From positions 29,393 through 93,392 of the forward strand of contig DATFYA010000205.1 in the NCBI GenBank assembly GCA_035315345.1: 64,000 nt of DNA, written 5' to 3'. Each line of letters opens with the position of its first letter. The first letter of the stretch is position 1. The stretch is from Candidatus Methylomirabilota bacterium. GTDB taxonomy: Bacteria; Methylomirabilota; Methylomirabilia; Rokubacteriales; CSP1-6. The notes below the pieces were generated by a model that made no database searches, was not told the origin of the DNA, and worked only from the letters and a program-made list of their open reading frames with translations. The translations under genes and the position numbers were made by a program. Positions 9,624 through 19,771 of this stretch are shown here, in pieces.

Positions 9624-10867
9624 GCGGGTCGCTCCGGCTCGGTCACGTCGTCCCGGGTGAAGCCGGTGACCCGCTTGTACTCCTCGGAGAAGCCCCGAAG
9701 CTCGGCACGCGAGATGTAGCGGTCGAGGTCGTCGAACGGCGCGTCGCCGACCAGCTCCTCCACGCGGCGGATGAGGTAGTCGGGCGGCTGCTCGCGGTTG
9801 GTGCGGACGACGCGCGCGGTCGGACCCGAGCGCGCGGCCTCGTAGGCGGCGAGCGCGGCGGCCGGGTCGCCGCCGGCAGCCAGACGGTCGGCGAGGGCGC
9901 GCGCGTCGAGAATGGCCTGCGCCGCGCCGTTGGAGCCACGCGGGTACATCGGGTGCGCGGCGTCGCCCAGCAGGGTGACGCGGCCGAAGGTCCAGCGATC
10001 GATGGGATCGCGATCCACCATCGGGTACTCGAAGATGACGTCCGAGCGGCGGAGCAGGTCGGGGATGTCGAGCCAGTCGAACGTCCAGCCCGCGTAGATC
10101 GGGAGGAAGTCCTCGAGCCGGCCCGGCTTGTTCCAGTCGTTGCGCTCGTAGCCGGGCTGGGCGACCTGGGACGTCCAGTTGATGAGCTGCCGGCCGTCGC
10201 CGTCCACGTCGTCGGCGATCGGGTAGATGACCAGGTTGCCGCGCTGGATCGAGCCCACCCGCACGTAGCTGCGCCCGGTCAGGAACGGCTTGGCCCGCGT
10301 GACGCCGCGCCAGGTGTTGATGCCGCCGAAGCAGAGCGGATCGTCCGGATAGAACTGCCGGCGCACCGCCGAGTTCACGCCGTCGCAGGCGACGACCACG
10401 TCGGCGGTGATGGGCTCGCGCGCCGCGCCGGTCTGCGTGGAGCGGAATCGCAGCGTCACGCGCCCGCCGCTCTGCTCGAGGCCGACGCAGTGGTGATCGC
10501 TGACGAGGCGCTCCGCGCCGAGGCGCTCGACCGCCGCGCGCCAGAGGGTCAAGTGCACCCGCCCTCGATGGATGCCGACCTCGGGGACCGGATAGCCGGC
10601 GATCCGGCCGCGCGGCTCGGAATAGATGAGCTGGCCGAAACGGTTGAAGAAGCAGCTCTCGCGATTCTCGATGCCCTGGCTCGCCAGCGACTCGCCGAGC
10701 CCGAGCGCGGTCAGCACCCGCATGGCGTGTGGCAGGAGTGTGATGCCGACGCCCAGCTCCCGCACCTCGGGAGCGCTCTCGTACACCCGGCAGGCGAGGC
10801 CGCGCTGATGGAGCGCGAGCGCCAGGGTGAGCCCGCCGATGCCGCCGCCGACGATCGCGATGTCCAT
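9620..10867 (-). CDS. Group A FAD-dependent monooxygenase (salicylate hydroxylase-like)
   Basis: The 415-residue protein has the single-component aromatic hydroxylase layout: GGGIGG (residues 7-12) for FAD, the middle DG motif CDGVNSAVRR near 165-175, and GDAAHPMYPRGSNGAAQAI near 300-318, which binds FAD and closes the active site. Such enzymes hydroxylate aromatic or phenolic rings using NAD(P)H and O2. It is the first gene of a three-gene minus-strand operon and has a well-formed promoter and an upstream GGAGG. GSNGAA is found in many members annotated simply as flavin-dependent oxidoreductases; substrate is unassigned. Confidence 0.87.
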   Translation of the reverse strand: MDIAIVGGGIGGLTLALALHQRGLACRVYESAPEVRELGVGITLLPHAMRVLTALGLGESLASQGIENRESCFFNRFGQLIYSEPRGRIAGYPVPEVGIHRGRVHLTLWRAAVERLGAERLVSDHHCVGLEQSGGRVTLRFRSTQTGAAREPITADVVVACDGVNSAVRRQFYPDDPLCFGGINTWRGVTRAKPFLTGRSYVRVGSIQRGNLVIYPIADDVDGDGRQLINWTSQVAQPGYERNDWNKPGRLEDFLPIYAGWTFDWLDIPDLLRRSDVIFEYPMVDRDPIDRWTFGRVTLLGDAAHPMYPRGSNGAAQAILDARALADRLAAGGDPAAALAAYEAARSGPTARVVRTNREQPPDYLIRRVEELVGDAPFDDLDRYISRAELRGFSEEYKRVTGFTRDDVTEPERPA

Positions 10868-10897
10868 GACGAGTGCGCGTCCTCCGTGACGAGGCGG

Positions 10898-10926
10898 AGT
10901 GTAGCGTGCGGGGGACGGAGCGGCAA
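10898..10926 (-). promoter_or_regulatory. Candidate promoter of the FAD monooxygenase operon
   Basis: On the minus strand: TTGCCG (10926-10921), a 17-base spacer and TACACT (10903-10898), about 30 bases before the ATG with a GGAGG between. Confidence 0.5.
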
Positions 10927-10950
10927 CGGGCGCGCGGACCGCCCGGCCCC

Positions 10951-10980
10951 TTGCGGGGATGCGCGGCCGTCGCCTATAGT
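10951..10980 (+). promoter_or_regulatory. Candidate promoter of the small lipoprotein gene
   Basis: TTGCGG (10951-10956), 18-base spacer, TATAGT (10975-10980, five of six consensus). It lies 57 bases before the ATG. Confidence 0.5.
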
Positions 10981-11037
10981 CGGCGTCGCGGGTCTTCGCT
11001 ACGCGGAAGGCCGGACACCATTCGGGGGGAGATCGAG

Positions 11038-11442
11038 ATGCTCAAGACGTCGCACGCGCTGGTGCTGCTGGTCGTGGCCGTGCTCGCGCTGGCCGGGTGC
11101 GCCACCCAGGGCTCGACGGTCGGCATGCAGCCGGTGCCCATCACCGACTTCAAGATGGTGGCCGGCAAGTGGGCCGGGCCGGTGACCGGGATCACCTCTC
11201 GTGACGACTGGGCCGAGATGACCATCACTCCGGAAGGGCGCTTCGACTTCGGGATCGCCCGGACGATCGGTGTGTTCGAAGGGGGCGGCCCCTTGACGCT
11301 CGCCGACGGCAAGATGCAGGGCAAGGGCGCGCGCGGATCCATCGTCTACACGCTGTACCAGAGCGGCAACCGCCGCGTCCTGAAGGGCGACGCGACGCTC
11401 TCGGACGGCCGCCAGGTGAACGCGACGCTCAGTCCGAAGTAG
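11038..11442 (+). CDS. Small predicted lipoprotein, function unknown
   Basis: A 134-residue protein with a clear lipoprotein signal: basic start MLKTSH, hydrophobic core, and lipobox LAGC with the lipidated Cys at residue 21. The mature part (FKMVAGKWAGPVTG..., later GSIVYTLYQSGNRRVLKG) is rich in beta-prone segments and looks like a small lipocalin-like barrel domain, but I do not recognise a named family. A GGGGGGAGA ribosome site precedes the ATG and a TATAGT promoter lies upstream. It appears monocistronic. A protein of similar type is encoded at 25239. Confidence 0.75.
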   Translation: MLKTSHALVLLVVAVLALAGCATQGSTVGMQPVPITDFKMVAGKWAGPVTGITSRDDWAEMTITPEGRFDFGIARTIGVFEGGGPLTLADGKMQGKGARGSIVYTLYQSGNRRVLKGDATLSDGRQVNATLSPK

Positions 11443-11651
11443 GTCTTCGCGGGTAGAGCACGTCCAGCGTATAGGCCAGGTCCAACCGCTCACCGTGCCA
11501 TGCCGGCGCCGCGGGAAGTGATGGCGCCACGTGCGATTTTTTCGAAGCCGACCGTGAAGTGAACGCCAGGAGGCAAAGAGACACGCAGGAAGGGCGATTC
11601 AACGACCTTGGATTCGCGCGACGAGGGCTCGCGCGGCATCCTGTCAAGCGA
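11443..11651. other. 209-base intergenic region with no convincing gene
   Basis: This lies between the convergent lipoprotein and pyroglutamyl peptidase genes. A minus-strand open frame of 78 codons runs through it, and its tail (WHGERLDLAYTLDVLYP) looks protein-like, so it could be the remnant of a gene end. The rest is unlike coding sequence and has an unusually A-rich run for this genome. I see no hairpin followed by a T run. Confidence 0.4.
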
Positions 11652-12281
11652 TCAGTGCGCGCCAACCAGCGGCAGCACCACCTCCACGGCCCGGATCATC
11701 GTGGAGAGATCCATGCTCGGCTCGTCCCGGTCGTGCGCGGCCACCATCGAGGGCAGGAACGGCAGGTGGATGAACCCGGCGGGTCGCGAGAGCTCGCGGG
11801 CGGCCAGGTGGTGCAGCGTCGCGTAGAGGACGTGATTGCAGAGGTAGGTGCCCGCGGTATTCGAGATCGCGGCGGGGATGCCCTCCGCGGTCAGCGCGGC
11901 CAGCATCTCGCGCAGGGGCAGCGTGCTGAAGTACCCGGCGGGGCCGTCGTCGGCGCAGGCCACGTCGCACAGCACCTGGCCGTGCGCGTCCGGCCGCGAG
12001 TAGTCCATCACGTTGACCGCCACCCGCTCCAGCGAGATGCGCGCGCGGCCGCCCGCGAGTCCCAGGTGCACCACTCCGAGCAGACCGGCCGCGTCGAGCA
12101 GCGGCGTGACCACCGCGCGCGCGGCCTCGTGCTGGACGGGGAGCATGGCGCTTCGCACCAGGCGGTCGCCGATCACGCGGCCGTCCAGCCGCTTGGCCAC
12201 CTCGCCCGACGGGTTGACCGCGTCGCCGTCGAAGGGATCGAACCCGGTGACCAGGATGTGGCGGGACGGCGCGGCGGTCAC
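11652..12281 (-). CDS. pcp: Pyroglutamyl-peptidase I (peptidase C15)
   Basis: A 209-residue cysteine peptidase that removes N-terminal pyroglutamate from peptides in the cytoplasm. Signature segments are ILVTGFDPFDGDAVNPS near residues 9-25, the Glu-containing region RISLERVAVN, the nucleophile region ISNTAGTYLCNHVLYATLH with Cys near 142, and the catalytic His in FIHLPFLP near 167. Length matches the usual 200-220. The GTG at 12281 overlaps the stop of the gamma-carbonic anhydrase gene by 4 bases, so the two are translationally coupled. Confidence 0.9.
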   Translation of the reverse strand: MTAAPSRHILVTGFDPFDGDAVNPSGEVAKRLDGRVIGDRLVRSAMLPVQHEAARAVVTPLLDAAGLLGVVHLGLAGGRARISLERVAVNVMDYSRPDAHGQVLCDVACADDGPAGYFSTLPLREMLAALTAEGIPAAISNTAGTYLCNHVLYATLHHLAARELSRPAGFIHLPFLPSMVAAHDRDEPSMDLSTMIRAVEVVLPLVGAH

Positions 12282-12802
12282 GCGGGCTGCACTCCCGTGC
12301 GGTGACGCTGGGCGAGGGCCTGATAGCCGCTCGGGTTGACCTGCACCCAGCGCTCGGCCGCGGTGCCGGCCAGTGGCCCCTTCACCTTGCACGGCGCGCC
12401 CATTGCGAGCACGCCGTCGGGGATCTCGGTGCCCGGCGTGACCAGCGAGCCGGCGGCCACCATCGCGCGCACGCCGACCTTCACGCCGTCGAGCAGGGTG
12501 GAGGAGTTGCCGATCAGCGCCTCCTCGCCGACGGTGGCCGCGTGCACGAGGCACAGATGGCCCACGGTGGCGCCGGGGCCGATCTCGACGCCGCCGGCCG
12601 GCGTCACGTGGACGACCGCGCAATCCTGCACGTTGGCGCCCCGGCGGATCACGATCGGATTGAAGTCGGCGCGCAGCACGGTGTTGTACCAGACGGAGGC
12701 GTTCTCCTCCACCGTGACGTCGCCGATCAGGTTGGCGGTGGGCGCGATGAACGCGGTCGGGTGCACGCGCGGCGACTTGCCTTCGAACGAGAAGAGCGGC
12801 AT
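12278..12802 (-). CDS. Gamma-class carbonic anhydrase-like hexapeptide-repeat protein
   Basis: The 174-residue left-handed beta-helix protein belongs to the YrdA/PaaY/CaiE gamma-carbonic anhydrase group. Hexapeptide repeats run from about residues 15-140 (GDVTVEENASVWYNTVLRAD, IGPGATVGHLCLVH). The Arg-Asp-x-x-x-Ile core and His ligands (VVHVTPAGG, GHLCLVHAA) for a trimer-interface metal are visible. Activity on CO2 is possible, but many relatives show little or none. AAGGAG precedes the ATG at 12802. It is the first gene of a pair with pcp and divergent from the type III polyketide synthase. Confidence 0.86.
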   Translation of the reverse strand: MPLFSFEGKSPRVHPTAFIAPTANLIGDVTVEENASVWYNTVLRADFNPIVIRRGANVQDCAVVHVTPAGGVEIGPGATVGHLCLVHAATVGEEALIGNSSTLLDGVKVGVRAMVAAGSLVTPGTEIPDGVLAMGAPCKVKGPLAGTAAERWVQVNPSGYQALAQRHRTGVQPA

Positions 12803-12879
12803 CCGGGGCTCCTTGGTCGGAAGGAATTGGCTGCGAGGCACGATAGTGCGCTCGTCGTGCACGCAAGACAAGTGGGCGG

Positions 12880-12908
12880 TGGACAAGGCCGGAGGCGCGG
12901 TGTAGCCT
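12880..12908 (+). promoter_or_regulatory. Candidate promoter of the type III polyketide synthase operon
   Basis: TGGACA (12880-12885), 17-base spacer, TAGCCT (12903-12908). The -10 ends 8 bases before the ATG, compatible with a leaderless message; no ribosome site is visible. Confidence 0.4.
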
Positions 12909-12916
12909 GCGCCATC

Positions 12917-13942
12917 ATGGCCCGGCCCAGGATCGAGGCGGTCGCGACCGCCACTCCGCCCTGGCAATACGACCAGGCCACCGTGCTGCGCATGTCGGGT
13001 TACGACGATCCGCGGCGCATGGGATTCTTCAGCAACAGCCTCATCGAGACGCGCCACCTCTACATGGACCCGGAGACGTTCACGCCCGACGAGAGCGTGG
13101 ACCAGCTCAACGACCGCTGGCGCCGGGGGGCGGTCGCGGTGGGCCAGCAGGCGGTGGCGCGGGCCATCGAGCGGGCGGGCTGGCGGCGCGAGGACGTGGA
13201 CTTCATCGCCACCACGACCTGCACCGGGCGGGTGTGCCCGAGCCTCGACGCGCAGATCATCAACGAGCTGGGGCTCAAGCCCACGATCCAGCGGGTGCAC
13301 GTGGGCGACACCGGCTGCGCGAGCGCGATGGTGGCGATGCAGCAGGTGTCCAATCACCTGCGCGCGTTCCCCGATCACCGCGCGGTGATGGTCGCGGTCG
13401 AGATCTGCTCGGCCGCCTACTTCCTCGACGACCGGCTGGAGAGCGCGGTCGCGCACGCCATCTTCGCGGACGGCGCGGGCGCCATCGCCATCGGCCGGGA
13501 CGGGGCCGGGCCCGAGATCGTGGAGCACCGCACGCTGTTCCGCTCCGAGCACCTGGGCGCGATGGGCTTCGAGTATCCGGGCGGCCGCCCGCGGGTGGTG
13601 CTCTCCAAGGACGTGCGCCGCATCGGGGCGGGCATGATGAAGGAGATGGCCGACCTCCTGATGGCGAGCCACGGGCTCAAGAAGGAGGACATCGCGCATT
13701 TCGTGCTGCACTCCGCGGGCCGTCGCGTCATCGAGCAGGTGGGCCGGGTGATGGAGCTGGACGACTCTCGGCTGGCGCACTCCCGATCCGTGCTCCAGCA
13801 GTTCGGCAACATGTCGTCCGCCACCGTGGTGTTCGTGCTCGACGATCTGCTGCGATCGCACGAGCCGGCGCCGGGCGACTGGGGCCTCATGATCGCCCTC
13901 GGCCCCGGCTTCGCCGCCGAGGGCGCCCTGCTGCGCTGGTAG
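12917..13942 (+). CDS. Type III polyketide synthase (chalcone/stilbene synthase-like)
   Basis: The 341-residue thiolase-fold enzyme condenses an acyl-CoA starter with malonyl units and cyclises the chain. The catalytic triad is visible: Cys134 in GDTGCASA, His265 in LHSAGRR and Asn298 in FGNMSS, spaced as in chalcone synthase (164/303/336). An extra CTGRVCPSLD segment precedes the nucleophile, as in bacterial type III enzymes. GFF near residue 36 and a C-terminal ALGPGFAAEGALL complete the fold. KASIII (FabH) has the same triad but a different context here. The methyltransferase follows after one base and the FAD reductase overlaps, so the three form a biosynthetic operon, probably for methylated alkylresorcinols, alkylpyrones or quinone lipids. 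Confidence 0.87.
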   Translation: MARPRIEAVATATPPWQYDQATVLRMSGYDDPRRMGFFSNSLIETRHLYMDPETFTPDESVDQLNDRWRRGAVAVGQQAVARAIERAGWRREDVDFIATTTCTGRVCPSLDAQIINELGLKPTIQRVHVGDTGCASAMVAMQQVSNHLRAFPDHRAVMVAVEICSAAYFLDDRLESAVAHAIFADGAGAIAIGRDGAGPEIVEHRTLFRSEHLGAMGFEYPGGRPRVVLSKDVRRIGAGMMKEMADLLMASHGLKKEDIAHFVLHSAGRRVIEQVGRVMELDDSRLAHSRSVLQQFGNMSSATVVFVLDDLLRSHEPAPGDWGLMIALGPGFAAEGALLRW

Positions 13943-13943
13943 C

Positions 13944-14666
13944 ATGCCGTTCCTTCCGCCCCTCGCCCGCGCCGCGGGCGCGCTGGAGATCATCGACGGC
14001 CCTCCCGTGCCGTTCGCGGATCTCGCGTGCTGCATGACGGACATCGCGCGCGTCAACGGCTGGTTCTTCGGGCGCATGGTCACGATGATCCACGTCAAGC
14101 GGATGGTCTCCGTGCTCCCCGCCGATCGCGTCGTCACGGTGCTGGACGTGGGCACCGGCGGGGCCGACATTCCCCGCGCGGTGGTGCGGTGGGCCCGGCG
14201 GGCCGGCCGGCGCGTGCGGGTGTTCGCCCTCGATCGCGACCCGGCCACGCTGCGGATCGCCGCGGAGGCGAGCCGGACGTATCCGGAGATCACCTTCGTG
14301 CGGGGCGACGCGCTCGCGCTGCCGATCCGCCCGGGCGCGGTGGACCTCACCATCTCCGCCATGACGCTGCACCACCTGGAGCCCGACGCGGCGGTGCGCT
14401 ACCTGGCCGAGATGGACGCGGCCGCGCGGGTGGGGTTCGTGGTCAACGACCTGGTGCGGACCCGGCTCGCCCACGCGGTGGTATGGCTGATCACCCGCTT
14501 CGTCACGCGCAGCGCGATCTCGCGCCACGACGGACCGCTCTCGGTGCTGCGCTCGTACACGCCGCCCGAGGTGACCGCGCTGTGCGAGAAGGCGGGATTG
14601 CTCGACGCCTCGGTGGTGTACCACTGGCCGTATCTGCGGCTCTGCGCGGTGCGGGAGCGGCGGTGA
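13944..14666 (+). CDS. Class I SAM-dependent methyltransferase of the type III PKS operon
   Basis: The 240-residue protein has a Rossmann methyltransferase core: motif I VLDVGTGGADIPR near residues 67-79, acidic motif II FALDRDPATL, motif III FVRGDALALPI, and motif IV ISAMTLHHLEPD. The N-terminal 50 residues (MTDIARVNGWFFGRMVTMIH) form a helical cap typical of methyltransferases next to type III synthases. It likely O- or C-methylates the polyketide. It begins one base after the synthase stop and overlaps the FAD reductase start by 4 bases. Confidence 0.84.
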   Translation: MPFLPPLARAAGALEIIDGPPVPFADLACCMTDIARVNGWFFGRMVTMIHVKRMVSVLPADRVVTVLDVGTGGADIPRAVVRWARRAGRRVRVFALDRDPATLRIAAEASRTYPEITFVRGDALALPIRPGAVDLTISAMTLHHLEPDAAVRYLAEMDAAARVGFVVNDLVRTRLAHAVVWLITRFVTRSAISRHDGPLSVLRSYTPPEVTALCEKAGLLDASVVYHWPYLRLCAVRERR

Positions 14667-15865
14667 CCGCCGCCCGCGCCGACGTGGTGGTGGTGGGCGC
14701 GGGGCCGGCCGGCTCCGCCGCCGCGATCCTGCTCGCCGAGCGCGGCTGGTCGGTCACGCTGCTCGACAAGGCGGCCTTCCCGCGTCCGAAGATCTGCGGC
14801 GAGTACCTCTCGCCGGAGGGGGCGCGCGTGCTCGATCGGCTCGGCGCGCTGAAGGCGGTGGATGCGGCGGGCGCGCAGCCGCTCCACGGCATGCGCATCG
14901 TCGCTCCCGACGGCACCGTGCTCGACGGCACGTATCCGACCGGCGGGCGATGGCGCGGCTATCGCGACCACGCGCTGGCGATCCGGCGGGAGATCTTCGA
15001 CCGCGTGCTGCTCGAGCGGGCGCGGGCCCTGCCGGTGGACGTGCGCGAGCGCCATCGCGTGACCGGCCTGATGCGCGAGGGCTCGGCGGTGGCCGGCGTG
15101 CACGCGGAGGCGCCGGATGGATCGCCCGTCGACGTCCGCGGCCGGCTCGTGGTCGGGGCCGACGGGCGCGCGTCGGTGGTGGCCCACGCGCTCGGGCTGA
15201 TTCGGCCTCACCGGCTGAAGCGGCTGGCGCTCATCCGGCACGTGAGCGGCATCGAGGACCTCGGCGGCCGGGGGGAGATCCACGTGGACCCGCCCGACTA
15301 CTGCATCTTGAATCCGGTGGCGCCCGGCATCGTCAATCTCGGCCTCGTGGTGCCGCTCGCCCACGCGCGGCCGTTCAGCGGCCGGCTGGAGACCTTCTTC
15401 GCGGCGCGGCTCAAGCAGCTGCGGCGGGTGCCGGCGCGGATCCACGGCATGCGGCCCGAGGGCCCGCTGATGGCGATGGGGCCGCTCGCGTATCGCGTGG
15501 CCGAGCCGCGCGTGGCCGGCGTGATGCTGGCCGGCGACGCGGCCGGCTTCTACGACCCGTTCACCGGCGAGGGGCTCTACACCGCGCTGCGGTCGGCCGA
15601 GATGCTGGCGGAGGTGGCGCACGCCGCGCTCTCCGCGGGCGATCTCTCCGCCGCCGCGCTGGCTCCGTACTCGCGGGGGCGGCGGGAGGCGTTTCGGGAC
15701 AAGGCGCGCGTGACCCGGGCGCTGCAGGTCATCATCGCGCGACGGCGCCCGGCCAACCTTGCCGCCCACGTCCTGCAGCGGCGCCCGGCGCTGCTGTCGA
15801 TGCTGATGGGTGTGATCGGGGACTTCGTGCCGCCGCGGGAGCTGCTGCGGGCGATGTGGGGGTAG
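14663..15865 (+). CDS. FAD-dependent oxidoreductase, geranylgeranyl reductase-like
   Basis: The 400-residue flavoprotein has FAD-binding GAGPAGSAAA near residues 11-20, PRPKICGEYLSPEG near 42-55 (the PxxCG(E) substrate motif of geranylgeranyl reductase/halogenase relatives), GADGRAS near 165 and GDAAGFYDPFTGEGLYTAL near 292-310. It could hydroxylate, desaturate or reduce the product of the type III synthase. The GTG start overlaps the methyltransferase stop by 4 bases. The C-terminal tail is hydrophobic and basic and may lie on the membrane. It ends 13 bases from the convergent M23 peptidase gene. Confidence 0.84.
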   Translation: MTAARADVVVVGAGPAGSAAAILLAERGWSVTLLDKAAFPRPKICGEYLSPEGARVLDRLGALKAVDAAGAQPLHGMRIVAPDGTVLDGTYPTGGRWRGYRDHALAIRREIFDRVLLERARALPVDVRERHRVTGLMREGSAVAGVHAEAPDGSPVDVRGRLVVGADGRASVVAHALGLIRPHRLKRLALIRHVSGIEDLGGRGEIHVDPPDYCILNPVAPGIVNLGLVVPLAHARPFSGRLETFFAARLKQLRRVPARIHGMRPEGPLMAMGPLAYRVAEPRVAGVMLAGDAAGFYDPFTGEGLYTALRSAEMLAEVAHAALSAGDLSAAALAPYSRGRREAFRDKARVTRALQVIIARRRPANLAAHVLQRRPALLSMLMGVIGDFVPPRELLRAMWG

Positions 15866-15878
15866 GGGAGCGGGCGAA

Positions 15879-17315
15879 CTAGCGGGGGCGGGGTCGGCGA
15901 CGGGGCGACGGCGAGGTGGCCGGGCGCTCCTCGTCGGTCCCCGCGGCCGGCTGGTCGGATTGCAGCAGGGGGATGTTGGCCTCGCGGAGCGGGCGGCCCA
16001 CGTGGTCGCGGATCCACTTGCCGTCCCACCACTCCACCGGCGTCACCGAGATACCCTGGATGAGCACCTCGAAGTGGAGGTGATCGCCGAGGGCCAGGCC
16101 GGTGGCGCCGCTCCGGCCGAGCTCCTGGCCCTTCTTCACCTGGTCACCGTCCTTCACCTCGAGGGTCGACAGGTGGCCGTAGAGGGTCTGCAATCCCCAG
16201 CCGTGATCCACTACCACCGCGTTGCCGTAGATGGTGAGCGGCGCGGCCCAGACCACCACCCCCGAGTTCGCCGCGGGGACCGGGCTCGTCTTCAGCGACG
16301 CGAGGTCGTAACCCAGGTGCACCTGGCTGTCGACGGCCTTGCCCTGATAGCGGTAGGTGCGGGTCTCCGCGAAGTTCGAGAACACCTTGGTATTGCGCGG
16401 CTGGATGAACGCGCCCTCGAAGAGGGGAGCGGGCCGGCTCTTCTGCGCGAGCTTCCGCTTCGTCTCCTCGGCTTCCTTCCGCTTGTCGCGATTGACGGTG
16501 AGAAAGGCGGCGAGCAGCTGATCGGGCGGGATCTGCCCGCGCTCGGGGAGGAGCTCCGGCATCTTGCTGGCGAGGAACTGCTCGCTGATCTCGATGGTGT
16601 CCGTCGGGAACTTGCGGGGGCGGATCTCGACGGCGAGCGCGCGTGACACCGCGTTGCCCGCCTCGTCCTGGGCGGAGACCGTCATCGGCGAGTTGGGGGC
16701 GAGGTTCCAGGGCAGGGCGTAGAGGGCGGCGTGCAGTCCCGAGTCGGGCGCGCCGGCCGGGAAGGCGGGGAAGAAGAGGTCGCCCACCGCGACGCCCACG
16801 CGCGCGGCGCCCTTCGCCCGCATCGCCACCAGCCCGCCCCCGCCGCGCGAGAGATAGCGGGTGGAGGCGAGAACCTCGAGGGTCGGCGGCGTGAAGTCGA
16901 GCGTGATCGGCACGCTCGCGATGATCCGGTCGTCCACGCGGATGGGGCGCCAGAAGCCGTCGCGCGCTCGCACCTCCAGGGCGGCCGCGCCCTCGCGCAG
17001 GCCCAGCGTGCCGCCCGCGATGATCAGCTGCACGCGCTGCTCGTTGCTGGGCGGACCGGAGAAGGTCTGCTGCGCGACGTTGACGCGGGTCCCGCCCTGC
17101 ATCAGACGCACGTCGACGGCCTGGACGCCGCCGCGGGTCGCGCGCAGGTCCAGGGTGACCGGGGTGCGGGCGCCGATGAACCTGGGCGTCGGCTGGAACT
17201 CCACGCGCACCGCGGGTACGCTCTGCCGCCACGCGAGATAGCCGAGGCCCCCGAGCACCGCCACGATGGGGATGAAGAAGATGATCAGCCAGACCCGGAT
17301 GCGCGACCGTGCCAC
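15879..17315 (-). CDS. Membrane-anchored M23 (LytM-type) metallopeptidase
   Basis: The 478-residue protein has an N-terminal membrane anchor (about residues 8-28, VWLIIFFIPIVAVLGGLGYLAW), a long beta-rich extracytoplasmic region and a C-terminal M23 domain (about 350-455). The zinc motif is present: H-x3-D in HLGYD and HxH in HLHFE, with the tyrosine segment LYGHLS. It would cut peptidoglycan cross-links or activate amidases as an EnvC/NlpD-like factor; complete zinc ligands favour activity. The tail is rich in Pro, Arg and Ser. The GTG at 17315 fits the signal anchor, and a TACCAT -10-like hexamer lies 6 bases before it. Confidence 0.88.
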   Translation of the reverse strand: MARSRIRVWLIIFFIPIVAVLGGLGYLAWRQSVPAVRVEFQPTPRFIGARTPVTLDLRATRGGVQAVDVRLMQGGTRVNVAQQTFSGPPSNEQRVQLIIAGGTLGLREGAAALEVRARDGFWRPIRVDDRIIASVPITLDFTPPTLEVLASTRYLSRGGGGLVAMRAKGAARVGVAVGDLFFPAFPAGAPDSGLHAALYALPWNLAPNSPMTVSAQDEAGNAVSRALAVEIRPRKFPTDTIEISEQFLASKMPELLPERGQIPPDQLLAAFLTVNRDKRKEAEETKRKLAQKSRPAPLFEGAFIQPRNTKVFSNFAETRTYRYQGKAVDSQVHLGYDLASLKTSPVPAANSGVVVWAAPLTIYGNAVVVDHGWGLQTLYGHLSTLEVKDGDQVKKGQELGRSGATGLALGDHLHFEVLIQGISVTPVEWWDGKWIRDHVGRPLREANIPLLQSDQPAAGTDEERPATSPSPRRRPRPR

Positions 17316-17321
17316 CCCGTC

Positions 17322-17327
17322 ATGGTA
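17322..17327 (-). promoter_or_regulatory. Possible -10 of the M23 peptidase gene
   Basis: TACCAT on the minus strand, ending 6 bases before the GTG, with no ribosome site between. I see no strong -35. It may be a leaderless promoter, back-to-back with the TAGAAT of the next gene. Confidence 0.3.
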
Positions 17328-17361
17328 GCAGCCGGTGAAATTCCCACCTAAGATTTGCGCG

Positions 17362-17367
17362 TAGAAT
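17362..17367 (+). promoter_or_regulatory. Possible -10 of the small membrane protein gene
   Basis: TAGAAT, five of six consensus, ending 8 bases before the GTG at 17376. The -35 is weak. It suggests a leaderless message. Confidence 0.35.
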
Positions 17368-17375
17368 CGGGGCTC

Positions 17376-17834
17376 GTGTCCACTCGGCGGGACTGGGGAA
17401 ACATTTTCCGGATCGCCGCCGCGGCCGGCTTCGCCGCGAGCGCGGCGCTCCATCTCGCCACCTTCACGCCGCTGCCGCCCGCGGTCGGCGCCGCGAGCGC
17501 GGTGACGCTCTTCCTCGGCGCGCTCGGGCTGCTCGCGGCCATGATCGTGCGGCTGCGCGCGGCCGGCGCGCCGCTGCGCGGGCAGGGGACGGTGCGCGTG
17601 GTGGACTGGCGCCGGCTCGCCGCCTTCGTGCCGGAGGGTACGCGGCGCGCCACGCTCGCGGTGGTGGCCTACGTGCTGATGAACTTCGTGCTCTGTCTGG
17701 TGTTCCTCGACGAGAGTGCGGGCAGCGTGCGGCTGCTCTCCGGCCACCTGCTGCTCTTCTATTTGATTCCGCTGTTGTATTTTCGCTTCGTGGAGCCGCG
17801 CCTGCGCGACGGCGGCGACCGGTCCGATCCTTGA
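17376..17834 (+). CDS. Small polytopic membrane protein, function unknown
   Basis: The protein is 152 residues from the GTG at 17376; a TTG at 17355 would add seven residues but overlaps the likely -10. Four hydrophobic segments are visible, around residues 9-30, 37-62, 92-115 and 122-142, with a positively charged loop between the second and third. I recognise no family motif. It is divergent from the M23 peptidase and 49 bases before nuoL, which has its own promoter. Confidence 0.65.
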   Translation: MSTRRDWGNIFRIAAAAGFAASAALHLATFTPLPPAVGAASAVTLFLGALGLLAAMIVRLRAAGAPLRGQGTVRVVDWRRLAAFVPEGTRRATLAVVAYVLMNFVLCLVFLDESAGSVRLLSGHLLLFYLIPLLYFRFVEPRLRDGGDRSDP

Positions 17835-17860
17835 CACTCCGGCCCGCTTCCGCTTAGAGT
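17831..17860 (+). promoter_or_regulatory. Promoter of nuoLMN
   Basis: TTGACA (17831-17836, perfect), 18-base spacer, TAGAGT (17855-17860), 23 bases before the nuoL ATG. It is the best-formed promoter in the window and begins within the stop codon of the preceding gene. Confidence 0.65.
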
Positions 17861-17883
17861 GTTGCGGGTTTGCACCCGAACTC

Positions 17884-19764
<1,881 letters not shown>

Positions 19765-19771
19765 ACGCGCG

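Noticed and set aside
11429..11665. 78-codon minus-strand open frame between two genes
   Set aside because: Its tail looks somewhat protein-like, but there is no ribosome site, no recognised domain and most of it is Ser/Arg/Pro-rich. Kept only as an intergenic note.
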